Positions 20,819 through 33,342 are shown, counted from the first letter of the stretch. The stretch is DNA of 64,000 bases from Albimonas sp963816545 (GCA_963816545.1 CAWFLE010000004.1:1-64000); one strand, 5' to 3'. Made by a program: numbers and translations. Notes: generated from the letters alone by a model not told the origin.

Positions 20819-21060
20819 ATATCATGTACTTCGCCTGGCTGCGGGAGCGGATCGGGACGGGGCGTGAGGAGATCGAGACCGGGGCCTCCGACGTGGCGGG
20901 GCTGGTTGAGGAGCTCCGGGCGCGGGAGCCGCGCTACGCCGAGGCTTTCGCCGACCTCAAGGCCGTGCGGGTGGCGCTGGACCAGGAGGCGGCGGAGTTC
21001 GACGCTCCCCTCGCCGGCGTGCGGGAGGTCGCGTTCTTCCCGCCGGTGACCGGGGGCTGA
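20815..21060 (+). CDS. moaD: Molybdopterin synthase sulfur-carrier subunit
   Basis: An 81-residue ubiquitin-fold protein. It begins MNIMYFAWLRERIG and ends FFPPVTGG, with the C-terminal Gly-Gly that is thiocarboxylated. It donates sulfur to precursor Z in the MoaD/MoaE complex. The start overlaps the pgsA stop; moaE starts one base after its own stop. Confidence 0.93.
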   Translation: MNIMYFAWLRERIGTGREEIETGASDVAGLVEELRAREPRYAEAFADLKAVRVALDQEAAEFDAPLAGVREVAFFPPVTGG

Positions 21061-21061
21061 G

Positions 21062-21518
21062 ATGCTCCACGTGTCGGTGCAGGAGGCGGATTTCGACCCG
21101 TCCGCCGAGGCCGCCCGCCTGACCGACGGACGCTCCGACGTGGGCGCCTTGGTGACGTTCGCCGGTCTGGTGCGCGACCGGGCGGGGGGCGCGCCGGTCG
21201 AGGCCATGGAGCTGGAGCACTATCCGGGCATGACCGAGAAATCCCTGCGCGAGATCGGGGAGGCGGCGCTCGCAGCGCTGGCCATTGCAGGGCGCGGTGA
21301 TGATCCACCGCTACGGGAAGCTCCGGCCGGGGGATCGGATCGTGCTGGTGGCCACGGCCTCGGCGCACCGGCAGGCGGCGTTCGAGGCCGCGGAGTTCCT
21401 GATGGATTACCTCAAGACCCGCGCGCCCTTCTGGAAGAAGGAGACCACTCCCGAAGGCGCCCGATGGGTGGATGCCCGGGAGGCGGACGACAAGGCCGCC
21501 GCCCGCTGGAAGGGGTGA
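21062..21518 (+). CDS. moaE: Molybdopterin synthase catalytic subunit (frameshifted)
   Basis: The N-terminal part is typical (VGALVTFAGLVRD, AMELEHYPGMTEKSL). After a +1 shift near 21290 the frame continues LQGAVMIHRYGKLRPGD, ASAHRQAAFEAAEFLMDYLK and RAPFWKKETTPEG, the family's C-terminus. Removing one G after CTCGCA restores ALARWPLQGAV and a protein of about 151 residues. It forms molybdopterin with MoaD. The frame probably reads through intact in the cell. Confidence 0.92.
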
Positions 21519-21536
21519 TGTTTCGCTGCGAAACAT
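21518..21536. repeat. GTTTCGC palindrome, copy 2
   Basis: ATGTTTCG-CTG-CGAAACAT begins in the last base of the moaE stop codon. It sits between the convergent moaE and YedK-type genes, so it may act as a terminator stem. Confidence 0.6.
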
Positions 21537-21657
21537 GGTGGCCCATGAAGGGGGCTTGTCCGGGTAAAGCGCAGGACCAGCCAAAGGCGAGCGATTTTCG
21601 GCAGGCAACGGATGCTGCGTCCGCCGGAACCGGACCCCGGACGGGCGGACCGCGCGT

Positions 21658-22362
21658 TCAGGATGCGAAGGCGGTGCGGCCCTCGGTGTCGATGGGCCAG
21701 GCCGGGTTCCAGGCGATCTCCCACGCATGGCCGTCCGGGTCTGCGACGTAGCCGCGAAAGCCGCCATGAGGCGGGGCGTCGGCCGGGCGAAGCAGGGCGC
21801 CGCCCGCCGCGACGAGGCGGGAGAGGAGCGGCTCCACCTCCTCCCGCGCCCGGACGTTGTGCGCGAGCGCGAAGGCGCCGGGGCCGGTGACGATGGCGCA
21901 GGCGGGGATGCGCCCGCCGTCGGGGGCGCGCCAGGTCTCCCACACGCCGGCGAAGGCGAAGAGGGAGCCCTCGGGCGGGCCGGCGGCGGGGCGAATCCGG
22001 AAGGGCTGCTTGCGGCCGTCCTCCTCGCGCCATTCGTAGAAGCCGGTGGCGGGGATCAGGCAGCGCCGCTCGCGGCAGGCGCTGCGGAAGGCGGGCTTCG
22101 CGGCGATGGTCTCGGAGCGGGCGTTGATGAGGAGGGGGCCGCCCGAGGGCGTCTTGTACCAGCGCGGAATGAAGCCCCAGCGCAGGGGCGCGAGCAGGCG
22201 CTCGCCGCCATGGTTCAGGACCACGGGGATGTCGGTGGTGGGACAGACGTTCCAGCGGGGGCCGAGATTTCCCAGACGCTCGGTCAGGCGCGGCGAGGGC
22301 TGCGCGCGTAAGACATCCAGCACGGCGTCATGGGGGAGGGTCAGGGCGAAGCGGCCGCACAT
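21658..22362 (-). CDS. yedK: SOS response-associated peptidase (YedK/HMCES family)
   Basis: A 234-residue SRAP protein. It starts MCGRFALT, so Cys2 can form the thiazolidine link to abasic sites after Met removal. PRWNVCPTTDIPVVL, LINARSETIAAKPAFRSA and RRCLIPATGFYEW (with the active-site glutamate) follow. It protects abasic sites in single-stranded DNA. It stands alone, facing moaE. No LexA box was recognised in its upstream region. Confidence 0.92.
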   Translation of the reverse strand: MCGRFALTLPHDAVLDVLRAQPSPRLTERLGNLGPRWNVCPTTDIPVVLNHGGERLLAPLRWGFIPRWYKTPSGGPLLINARSETIAAKPAFRSACRERRCLIPATGFYEWREEDGRKQPFRIRPAAGPPEGSLFAFAGVWETWRAPDGGRIPACAIVTGPGAFALAHNVRAREEVEPLLSRLVAAGGALLRPADAPPHGGFRGYVADPDGHAWEIAWNPAWPIDTEGRTAFAS

Positions 22363-22398
22363 GCGGAGGGTTCAGCGCGGCGCGGGGCGGCGGGGAAG

Positions 22399-22553
22399 GA
22401 GGCGCCGCGTCGGCGGTTGCGCCGGTGGGGCGGTCTCGCCCGCGGCGCATGGCGAATGGGGCGCGGGGTGGCGGCCGTCGCCAGAGGCGGCCGGTCAGCC
22501 ATGCGCCGCGGGCGGGGGCGTCGCCAGAGGCGCGAGGGTTGGCGCGGCGCCTC
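22399..22553. repeat. 155-bp element with about 55-bp inverted copies (repeat copies B and C)
   Basis: 22399-22453 and 22498-22553 are inverted copies of the repeat at 7391. They share GCCATGCGCCGCGGGCG at the inner ends and GAGGCGCCGCG/CGCGGCGCCTC at the outer ends. GTCGCCAGAGGCG occurs twice inside (near 22468 and 22519). The element fills most of the gap between two genes on the minus strand. It looks like a small non-coding palindromic repeat with no coding capacity. Confidence 0.65.
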
Positions 22554-22601
22554 CGCAGGACAAGGTCGCGGCGCCCGCCGGGGAGGCGGGCGCCGCGCCG
22601 C

Positions 22602-24186
22602 TCACTTCCGTGTGATGCGGTTGTCGGTGTAGGGCTGGTAGGGCGCGTGCTCGGCGAGGTAGTCGGCCACCACCGCCTCCAGGCCCGGGCCGTAGTCGTA
22701 GGGGTCGATGGCGTGCTCCTCGAACGCCGTGTAGCCGTCGCCGCCGCCGCGCAGGTAGTTGTTGGAGACGATGCCGTAGGTCGCCTGCGGGTCGAGCGCC
22801 TCGCCGCCGATCTTCACCGACGCGATGCGGGAGCCGGCGGGCCGGGACGGGTCCCACACGAAGCTCATGCCCGCGACCTGGGGGAAGCGGCCGGCGCCCT
22901 CCTCCACCTGGCTCACGCCGTTCTCCAGCGCCGCCACCAGGTGCTCGCCCTTGATGCGGAAGGTGGAGAGGGTGTTCTGGAAGGGCAGGACGGTGAGGAC
23001 CTCGCCCATGGTGATCTCGCCCGCGTCGATGGAGGCGCGCAGGCCGCCGCCGTTGGTGACCGCGGCGTCGATGCCCTGGTCCTTCACCCGGTCGAGCATC
23101 GCCTCGGCCACGAGAACGCCCATCTCGCAGACCTCGGCCCGGCAGACCGTGCGGTCGGCGCCGATGGGCTGGTCGGAGGCGGCGACCACCTCCTCGCGGA
23201 TCGCCTGGAGGGGCTCGGCGAGCTGCTCCAGCCGGCCCTTCACAGCGGCGTCCTCGGTCACGGAGGCGTCCATGATCACGGGCTCGCCGGTAGCCTCCAC
23301 GATTTCGCCGGCGTCGTTGAAGACCACGTCCAGCCGCCCGAGAAACTTGCCGTAGGCGTAGGCGGAGACGATGGCCGTCTTCCCGCCGTCAGGCCCGGCG
23401 ACCATGGTGGGATAGGGGCCCTCGGCCTTCTCGGCCTTGTTGGAGAGGTAGGTGTTGGTGTGGCCGCCCACGATCACATCCACGCCCGCGACCTGCGAGG
23501 CGACGGCCTTGTCCACGCCGTAGCCGGAATGGGAGAGGACCACGATCTTGTTGATCCCGTCTGCGGTCAGCTTCTCGACCTCGCGGCGCACGGCCTCGGC
23601 GGGGGCCTGGAAGGTGACGTTGGGGCCGGAGGAGGATAGCTCGTCCGTGTCCTCGGGCGTCAGGCCGATGAGGCCGATGCGCTCGCCGTTCTTCTCGATC
23701 ACGGTGGAGGGCATGATGGCGTCGGCGAGCTGCGGCTCGTTCGAGACGTCGGCGTTGGACATCAGGACCGGGAACTCGACCGCGTCGACGAAGGCGCGCA
23801 GGACCTCGGGGCCGTCGTCGAATTCATGGTTGCCCACGGTCATCGCCTCGTAGCCGAGGCGGTTCATCATCTCGGCCGCCGCCTTGCCCTTGTAGTGGGT
23901 GTAGAAGAGCGTGCCCTGGAACTGGTCGCCGCCATCCACCAGCAGGGTGTTGTCGGTGGAGGCGCGGCGCCTCGTTGATGGCGGTGATCAGGCGGGCCGT
24001 GCCGCCGAAGCACTCGCCGGCCGCGTTGTCCTCGGCCGAGCAGGTGCTGTCGTACTTGCTGATCGGCTCGAACCGGGCATGGAAGTCGTTGGTGTGGAGG
24101 ATGGAGATCGCGTAGTCGGCCCAGGCGGCGGAGGGGGCGGCGAGGGCGGTCGCGATCATCAGGCGGGCGAGCGGGCGACGGGGCAT
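22602..24186 (-). CDS. 5'-nucleotidase / 2',3'-cyclic phosphodiesterase family protein, exported (frameshifted)
   Basis: About 527 residues. A signal peptide (MPRRPLARLMIATALAAPSA, cut near AWA) precedes a calcineurin-like metallophosphatase domain (ISILHTNDFHARFEP, DGGDQFQGTLFYTHY, VGNHEFDDGPE, VIVGGHTNTYLS). The C-terminal 5'-nucleotidase domain has VTNGGGLRASI and NNYLRGGGDGYTAF. One extra C near 23968 shifts the frame between ARLITAINEA and TDNTLL. In the periplasm it would release phosphate and nucleosides from nucleotides. The ATG at 24186 has a TGAGG site; an ATG four codons upstream is possible. Confidence 0.9.
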
Positions 24187-24252
24187 GGGGAACCTCATGT
24201 CCGGGAGGAAGGCGCGTTCAGCATCGGACGGGCGGGCGTTGCGGTCAATCGG

Positions 24253-25024
24253 TCAGAGGTCCAGCGTCTCGCCGTCCGCGGGGATCAGGAGGCTGTCGGA
24301 GAAGCCCTCGGCCTCGGCGAAGCCGCGCAGGCCGGCGCGGGAGAGGAGGCAGTGGTTGGCGGCCTCCATGTGCGAGGCGATCAGTGTGGTGGCGGGGGCC
24401 GCGCGGTGGACCTGGAGGACGTCGATGACGCCCATGATGATCGCGCCCACGGGAGAGATGATGGCGTTGCCGCAGTTGAGGACCGCGATCTCGGGGCCGT
24501 GGGTCTGGAGGGCCTGGGCCACGTGGTCGTTCCACAGGGTGTCGCCGGCGATGTAGAGGGTCTTCTCCGACGGGTGGCGGAAGACGACGCCGCAGACTTG
24601 GCCGAGGCGGTCGCCGATCACGCCGTAGGCGGCGTCCGTGCCGTGCTGGCCGCCGGTCTTCGTCAGGGAGACCTCGCCGAAGGCGGAGTCCTCGGCCGAG
24701 CAGGCGCACGTCCTCGAAGCCCTGCCCGCGGATCTTGTCGGCGTCGGCCTCATTCTGGGCGAAGAGGGGGAGGGATTTGGGGACGGCGGCGACGGCGGCC
24801 TCGTCCCAGTGGTCGAGATGGAGGTGGGTGACGATCACCGCGTCCACGTCCACCAGATCGGCCGCGGGCAGGGGGAGGGGGACGAGCGGGTTCTTCAGGT
24901 GGCCGTTGGGGGAGCTGGGGAAGGCCGGATAGGCGCCCGCGTCGCCCAGCATCGGGTCGATCAGGAAGCGCACGCCCCCGAAGTCCAGCCGGAGCGTCGC
25001 GTTCCGCACCTGGGTGAGCCGCAT
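24253..25024 (-). CDS. MBL-fold metal-dependent hydrolase (UlaG-like; frameshifted)
   Basis: Starts MRLTQVRNATLRLDFGGVRF and carries the metal motif THLHLDHWD near residue 67, then FAQNEADADKIRG. A +1 shift near 24703 leads to EDSAFGEVSLTKTGGQHG, IAGDTLWND (metal-bridging Asp) and ASHMEAANHCLLSRAGL. Repaired length is about 257 residues. It belongs to the beta-lactamase-fold hydrolases of the UlaG/YtkL type; the substrate is unknown. It stands between the 5'-nucleotidase and rpsD, on the same strand. Confidence 0.85.
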
Positions 25025-25096
25025 CGGGATGGTCCTTTCCGCCGTGAGGGTCGGGCGGCATAGGAGGGCGCCGGGGCGGCGGCGGCAAGCCGGAAC

Positions 25097-25125
25097 GAAA
25101 AACGCCCGCCGGAGGGCCGGCGGGC
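25097..25125 (-). terminator. Rho-independent terminator of rpsD
   Basis: Read on the minus strand: stem GCCCGCCGG, loop CCCT, stem CCGGCGGGC, then GTTTTTCGTT. It lies 26 bp after the rpsD stop codon and is the clearest intrinsic terminator in the window. Confidence 0.9.
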
Positions 25126-25150
25126 ATTGTTCTCGTCGCGGAGGCGCGGA

Positions 25151-25771
25151 TCAGTTCTTGGCGTAGAACTCGACCACCAGGTTCGGCTCCATCGTCACCG
25201 GGTAGGGGACGTCGCCGAGCGAGGGGGTGCGCACGAAGGTGCAGGTCATCTTCGAGTGATCGACGTCCAGGTAGTCGGGCACGTCGCGCTCGGACGAATT
25301 GGCGGCGACCATGACCAGCTCCATCTGGCGGGACTTCTCCTTCACGGAGATCACGTCGCCTTCCTTCACGGAGTAGGAGGGGATGTTCACCCGGCGGCCG
25401 TTCACCAGCACATGGCCGTGGTTCACGAACTGGCGGGCGGCCCAGATGGTGGGCACGAACTTCGCGCGGTAGACGACGGCGTCGAGGCGCTTCTCCAGCA
25501 GGCCGATCAGGAGGTCGCCGGTGTCGCCGCGGCGACGCTCGGCCTCGTCATAGACGCGGCGGAACTGCTTCTCAGTGATGTCGCCGTAGTAGCCCTTCAG
25601 CTTCTGCTTGGCGCGCAGCTGCACGCCGAAGTCCGAGAGCTTGCCCTTGCGGCGCTGGCCGTGCTGGCCGGGGCCGTATTCGCGGCGGTTCACCGGGGAC
25701 TTCGGACGGCCCCAGATGTTCTCGCCCATGCGGCGGTCGAGCTTGTATTTCGCTGCGGTGCGCTTGGTCAT
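25151..25771 (-). CDS. rpsD: 30S ribosomal protein S4
   Basis: A 206-residue S4. It starts MTKRTAAKYKLDRRMGENIW and has YGPGQHGQRRKGKLSDFG. An S4 RNA-binding domain follows (KRLDAVVYRAKFVPT, ARQFVNHGHVLVNGRRVNIP), and it ends NLVVEFYAKN. It nucleates 30S assembly on 16S rRNA. It is monocistronic here, with an AAGGAG site and its own terminator, as is usual in alphaproteobacteria. It lacks the zinc-cysteine form. Confidence 0.98.
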   Translation of the reverse strand: MTKRTAAKYKLDRRMGENIWGRPKSPVNRREYGPGQHGQRRKGKLSDFGVQLRAKQKLKGYYGDITEKQFRRVYDEAERRRGDTGDLLIGLLEKRLDAVVYRAKFVPTIWAARQFVNHGHVLVNGRRVNIPSYSVKEGDVISVKEKSRQMELVMVAANSSERDVPDYLDVDHSKMTCTFVRTPSLGDVPYPVTMEPNLVVEFYAKN

Positions 25772-26134
25772 CGCCCCGTCTCCTTCAACTGGTCTCGCAT
25801 CGACCACCCTCCTTTCCCCTGCAGCGGGGCGACAGGATCCTGCGGGGCAGGCCTCGGGCGGCGGCCGGCGGGGCTTTCCGCCGGACGGGGCGCTTTTACG
25901 CGAGCGGGGGCGGGGAGTCAATGCGCGGCGGGGGACGGGCTGGAGGACCGGGTTCTCCCGCCCGTCGCCTTCGCCCGGCTGCGCCGGCCTCGTCTCCCGT
26001 TTGGGGTAGGCGCCCTGCGGGCGGGCTTCCTCGGGACGGCGGGGTCAGGCGCCCGGATCGCGGAACGCGTATCCGCGGGAACGGAGGGGCTCGATGCCCC
26101 TCCGGGCCCGGTTCCCTCGGAGGAGGGGCGCGCC
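25772..26134. other. 363-bp intergenic region upstream of rpsD
   Basis: Contains the leader and promoter region of rpsD, but I could not identify a convincing -35/-10 pair. No coding signal is seen on either strand. Confidence 0.4.
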
Positions 26135-27883
26135 TCAGCCGGGGGATTTGAGCGTGTATTTCTCGCGCAGCTTCTGGAGCCCCTCCCGCGCGCCGTATTC
26201 GTGCTGAAGGCGCGAGAGCTCGGCGTCGCGGCGGCGGAATTCCTCGATCAGGTCCTCGGCCACGTCGCCGTCGCCCAGGCGGTGCAGGCCGCGCCGGGCG
26301 AGTTCCACGGCGGATTCGAAGGTCTCGCGGACCACCTCGTGGGCGCCGGCCTCGCGCAGCTCCCATTCGGTGAAGCGGTCGTAGGTGTCGGCGAAGACGG
26401 CGGCGTCGGGAAATCGGTCGCGGATGCGCTCCACCGCCTCCCGCGCGCCGTCGCGGTCGTCGATGCACAGGAAGATGATGTCGGCCTCGGCGGCGCCGGC
26501 GTGCTTGAGCACGTCCACGCGGCGCGCGTCGCCGTAGTAGACCTTGTTGCCGAAGTTGGCGCCCATGCGGATCAGGCGGGGGGACTTGTCGATCAGCACC
26601 ACCTCGTAGCCGCGCAGGCGCATGATGCGGCTGATGACCTGCCCCACCCGGCCGAAGCCCGCGATGATGACCTTGGCCTGCGGGGCCTTCGAGACGTCCT
26701 CGACCTCGCCGACCTCCTCCGGCTCGGCCGGGCGCCGGCGGTCGGCGAGCTTCAGGGCGAAGGGCGTCAGCAGCATCGACAGCGTCACCACCGCCGACAG
26801 GATTGAGACGTCGCGCCCCCCGAGGATCCAGCTCGCCCCCGCGGCGGTGAACATGACGAAGGCGAATTCGCCCCCCTGCCCCAGCGAGGCCGCGATGCGG
26901 ATCGCGTCGAAATGCGAGGAGCGCATCAGGCGGGCGAGGCCGTAGAGCAGCCCCCCCTTCAGCGCGAAGAGGCCGAAGGCGCCGCCGATCACCACCCACC
27001 ATTCGCTCGCCACCAGATGCCAGTCCACCAGCATCCCGAAGCCCATGAAGAACAGGCCGAGGAGAAGGCCGCGGAACGGCTCGATGTCGGTCTCGAGCTG
27101 GTGGCGGAATTCGGTGTCGGCCATCAGCACGCCGGCGATGAAGGCGCCCATGGCCATCGAAAGCCCCACCGCGTGCATCGCGAGCGCCGAGACGATGACC
27201 ACCAGCAGGGCGGCGGCGGTGAAGACCTCGTCCGCGCGGGTGCGCGCGATCAGCGACAGGAGCGGGCCCATGCCGTAGCGCACCGCCACCACCAGCGCGA
27301 TCACCGCGCCGACGGCGATGCCGACGGAGTCCCAGGCGACCGAGCCCGACCGCGCGAAGGGCGCGAGGATCGCCACCATCGCCAGCAGCGGCACGATGGC
27401 GAGGTCCTGAAAGAGGAGGATGGAGAACGCCCGCTCGCCATACGGGCGGTTCAGGTCGCCGCGGTCGCGCAGGATCTGGACGGCGAAGGCGGTTGAGGAG
27501 AGAGCGAGCGCGAAGCCCACCACCAGCGCTGCGCGCCAGTCGAAGCCCAGGAGGCGCAGCAGCGGGAACAGGACGGCGCCGGTGACGGCGACCTGCGCGA
27601 GGCCGAGGCCGAAGATCTCCATCCGCAGGCGCCAGAGCCGGGCGGGCCGAAGCTCCAGCCCGATGACGAACAGCAGCAGCACCACGCCGAACTCCGCGAA
27701 GCCGATCACCGTCTCGGCCTGCCCCACGAGCGCGAGGCCGAAGGGCCCGATGGCGGCGCCGGCCGCGAGGTAGCCGATGACGGACCCGAGCCCCGCGCGC
27801 TTGAACAGCGGCACGGCGATCACCGCGGCGCCGAGGAAGACGGCCGCCGTCTCCAGAAAGCTGGTGTCGCCTGCCGCCGCCAT
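26135..27883 (-). CDS. Kef-type monovalent cation:proton antiporter (CPA2) with TrkA-N domain
   Basis: A 582-residue protein. About 12 membrane spans form the Na/H-exchanger domain (VIAVPLFKRAGLGSVIGYLA, QDLAIVPLLAMVAIL, FFMGFGMLVDWHLV). A cytoplasmic Rossmann TrkA-N domain follows (VIIAGFGRVGQVISRIMRLR, YGDARRVDVLKHAGA, ADTYDRFTEWEL). It fits the KefB/KefC or YbaL group that exports potassium in exchange for protons, often gated by nucleotide or glutathione adducts. The ATG at 27883 avoids an implausible upstream extension. No ancillary KefF/G gene is adjacent. Confidence 0.9.
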   Translation of the reverse strand: MAAAGDTSFLETAAVFLGAAVIAVPLFKRAGLGSVIGYLAAGAAIGPFGLALVGQAETVIGFAEFGVVLLLFVIGLELRPARLWRLRMEIFGLGLAQVAVTGAVLFPLLRLLGFDWRAALVVGFALALSSTAFAVQILRDRGDLNRPYGERAFSILLFQDLAIVPLLAMVAILAPFARSGSVAWDSVGIAVGAVIALVVAVRYGMGPLLSLIARTRADEVFTAAALLVVIVSALAMHAVGLSMAMGAFIAGVLMADTEFRHQLETDIEPFRGLLLGLFFMGFGMLVDWHLVASEWWVVIGGAFGLFALKGGLLYGLARLMRSSHFDAIRIAASLGQGGEFAFVMFTAAGASWILGGRDVSILSAVVTLSMLLTPFALKLADRRRPAEPEEVGEVEDVSKAPQAKVIIAGFGRVGQVISRIMRLRGYEVVLIDKSPRLIRMGANFGNKVYYGDARRVDVLKHAGAAEADIIFLCIDDRDGAREAVERIRDRFPDAAVFADTYDRFTEWELREAGAHEVVRETFESAVELARRGLHRLGDGDVAEDLIEEFRRRDAELSRLQHEYGAREGLQKLREKYTLKSPG

Positions 27884-28159
27884 ACGCGCCCCTCTCGTGC
27901 CGTCGCGATGTGGGATTGTCCGCCCGCACCGCAGCATAGGCGGAGGAGACGCTTGAGGACAAATGCTGCGAGAGGGCGGCGGCGCGGATGCGGCGGGATC
28001 GGGGCGGCGGCGGGGCGCGCGGCTTGCGCTTGCGCCCGCGGGGCGCGGGGCCGGCGCTTGCGTCCACGGCGCGCCGCGCTATAAGCGGCGCGGTCCCAGC
28101 CGACCTTCCGAGACCGATCACGCCCGCCGCCCCGCCGCGGCCCGAGGGGGAGCGCCACC

Positions 28160-31414
<3,255 letters not shown>

Positions 31415-31417
31415 CCG

Positions 31418-31438
31418 GCGGGGGCGACCGGCCCCCGC
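31418..31438 (+). terminator. Hairpin after carB
   Basis: GCGGGGGC and its complement with loop GACCG, four bases after the carB stop and 22 bp before the next gene. Confidence 0.5.
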
Positions 31439-31460
31439 GCAACCCTGTCAGGAGTTCTTC

Positions 31461-31913
31461 TTGACCGGAGACACGTCTTCTCGGCTGCATCTCCTCAAGC
31501 TCTGCGTCGGCGCGGAGCGGGTGGAGGATCTGGAGGCCTGGCAGCGCGCCCGGGTGGCGGAGCGGCGCGCGCAAGGGCTCGATCCGCGCCCCCGGCATGT
31601 CACGCGCATGTGGCCGAGGCGCGAGGCGGAAGTGCTGGGGGGCGGCAGCCTCTACTGGGTGTTCAAGGGCCTGATCCTCGGGCGCCAGCGGATCGAGGCG
31701 CTGGAGGAGGTCACGGGCGGAGACGGCATCCGCCGCTGCGCCATCGTGCTGGACGCCCACGTGGTGCGCACCGAGGTCGCGCCGCGCCGGCCGTTCCAGG
31801 GGTGGCGCTACCTTCCGGCGGCGGATGCGCCGGCGGACCTGAAGGCGGGCGACGCCTCGGCCGATCTTCCGCATGAGCTTCGGCGCGCGCTCGCCGAACT
31901 CGGGGTCAAATGA
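31461..31913 (+). CDS. DUF1489 family protein
   Basis: A 150-residue cytoplasmic protein matching the alphaproteobacterial DUF1489 family: LHLLKLCVGAERVEDLEAWQ, HVTRMWPRREAEVL, GGSLYWVFKGLILGRQRI, VVRTEVAPRRPFQGWRYL. The function is unknown. The start is a TTG preceded by AGGAG at proper spacing; no ATG/GTG is available before the conserved region. It overlaps the next gene by 4 bp (ATGA), so the two are coupled. Confidence 0.83.
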   Translation: MTGDTSSRLHLLKLCVGAERVEDLEAWQRARVAERRAQGLDPRPRHVTRMWPRREAEVLGGGSLYWVFKGLILGRQRIEALEEVTGGDGIRRCAIVLDAHVVRTEVAPRRPFQGWRYLPAADAPADLKAGDASADLPHELRRALAELGVK

Positions 31914-32512
31914 GCGCGTCCGCGAAGGCGCTGGAGGCGCTGCTCTCCCCCCTCCGGGAGATCCACCTCGTGGACCTGATGGAGCGGATGGAGCGGGCCT
32001 CCCGCGCCGGCGCCCTGGTGACGCCCGAGCCGTGGCGGCGCGGCCCGGACGGGAAAGCCTCGCGCGGGGACGCGCTGAACCTGCCCTCCCGGCACGACTT
32101 CGAGGCGGAGACGGACGGTCGCATCCTGCATCCGCGGGTGGAGACGACCCTGCCCCCGACGCTAGCCATCGGCTTCGCGCCGGTGGCGGCGGGGGCGCCC
32201 ACGGGCGCGTCGCTGCTGATCCGGCCGTTCCGGTGGGAGGCGGCGGAGCTGGTGCTGGAAGCCTCCGCCGGCGCGCCGGACCTCGCGCCGCTGCGGCGGT
32301 GGTTCCTGGAGTTCTCGCAGGCCTCGCAGTCCATGGAGGCGCCGGAGCTGCTGGGCGTCCTGCACGCGCTGGGGGCGCCGCGGCCGGCGGTGGGAGGCGT
32401 GGCGCTGAGGATCGACTTCGGCTCCGCCCCCATCGCGGCCGTCGCCGCGCTGGTGGAGGCGCTGTCGGAGGCCGGCGTGATGCGCGCGCGGCTGGAGATG
32501 GCCGAGGACTAG
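31910..32512 (+). CDS. Uncharacterised protein coupled to DUF1489
   Basis: A 200-residue soluble protein, MSASAKALEALLSPLREIHL at the N-terminus. It has no signal peptide, membrane span or cysteine cluster. Its middle is beta-like (ASLLIRPFRWEAAELVLEAS), followed by an acidic, hydrophobic C-terminal half ending ARLEMAED. I do not recognise a family. The overlapping start with DUF1489 and a 4-bp tail overlap with the PanC-like gene on the other strand support a real gene in a compact locus. Confidence 0.7.
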   Translation: MSASAKALEALLSPLREIHLVDLMERMERASRAGALVTPEPWRRGPDGKASRGDALNLPSRHDFEAETDGRILHPRVETTLPPTLAIGFAPVAAGAPTGASLLIRPFRWEAAELVLEASAGAPDLAPLRRWFLEFSQASQSMEAPELLGVLHALGAPRPAVGGVALRIDFGSAPIAAVAALVEALSEAGVMRARLEMAED

Positions 32513-33342
32513 AGCGGGTCCGTCCCGCCCACGCGCACGTTGTCCATGAGCCGCGTGTCGCCCAGCGCAATGGCGCAGAAGATGCGCGCCGGGCGGCCGG
32601 CGGGGGTGGACAGCTCCTCCAGCGTCTCGGCGTCGCGCATGTCCAGATATTCCACCTCGGCGCCCGCGTCGGCCAGCGCGTCGGCGGCGGCGTCCAGGGT
32701 CTCGTCCGGGTCGGCGCCGGCGTCTATGGCCTGCGCCGCGCGCGTCAGCTCCCGCCACAGGCGGCGGGCGGCGAGGCGATCCTCATCGGACAGGGCCAGC
32801 GCCCCTTCGGAGAAGGCGACGCCGTCGTCCCGCTCGGCCGGGACGGCGCGGACCTCGGTGGGCAGGTCGAGGTCGAGCGCCACGCGCCGCATGATCGCGA
32901 AGCTCTGCCAGTCGAGTTCGGAGTAGACCGCGAAATCCGCCTGCGCCTGCGAGAACAGCCGGACCGAGGAGAGGGCGAAATCGGCGAAGGCGGCCGGGTC
33001 GTCCTCCCCCTCCAGCACGTCGGTCAGGCCGGGAACGCCGAGCCGGACCGCCGCTCCCCCGGGCGCCAACGCGTCGCGGGCCGGCAGGTAGAGGGCGTCG
33101 GCGCCGGCCTCGTCCAGAAGCTGGGCGGCGCGATCCTCGTCCCAGGCGGGATCGTCGTCCCAGCCGGAGAGGGCGACGAGGGCGCGGTCGGCCTCGGCCC
33201 TCGCGGCGCGAACCACCGCGAGCCTGCCCTCATGCAGGGGCCAGGACAGGGGCACGAGGGCCACCGTCTCGCCGAAGGCGCGCCAGGAGCGGACGCGCGA
33301 GCGAAGCTGGGATGCGGAGCGAAGCAGGGGAAGGTCGTTCAA
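32509..33342 (-). CDS. Pantoate--beta-alanine ligase (PanC)-like protein with altered active-site motifs
   Basis: 277 residues that align along their whole length with PanC (VALVPLSWPLHEGRLAVVRA, GADALYLPARDALAPGG, RLFSQAQADFAVYSELDWQS, MRRVALDLDLPTEVRAVP, YLDMRDAETL, ALGDTRLMDN). Conserved catalytic positions have changed. The usual TMGxLHxGH reads LSWPLHEGR, the FVNPxQF block reads LSGWDDDPA, the FGEKDxQQ block reads YSELDWQS, and SSRN reads SEGA. It is probably not an active pantothenate synthetase. The start is a TTG (AACGACCTTCC follows), since the family N-terminus begins there; another TTG lies 20 codons upstream. Confidence 0.75.
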   Translation of the reverse strand: MNDLPLLRSASQLRSRVRSWRAFGETVALVPLSWPLHEGRLAVVRAARAEADRALVALSGWDDDPAWDEDRAAQLLDEAGADALYLPARDALAPGGAAVRLGVPGLTDVLEGEDDPAAFADFALSSVRLFSQAQADFAVYSELDWQSFAIMRRVALDLDLPTEVRAVPAERDDGVAFSEGALALSDEDRLAARRLWRELTRAAQAIDAGADPDETLDAAADALADAGAEVEYLDMRDAETLEELSTPAGRPARIFCAIALGDTRLMDNVRVGGTDPL

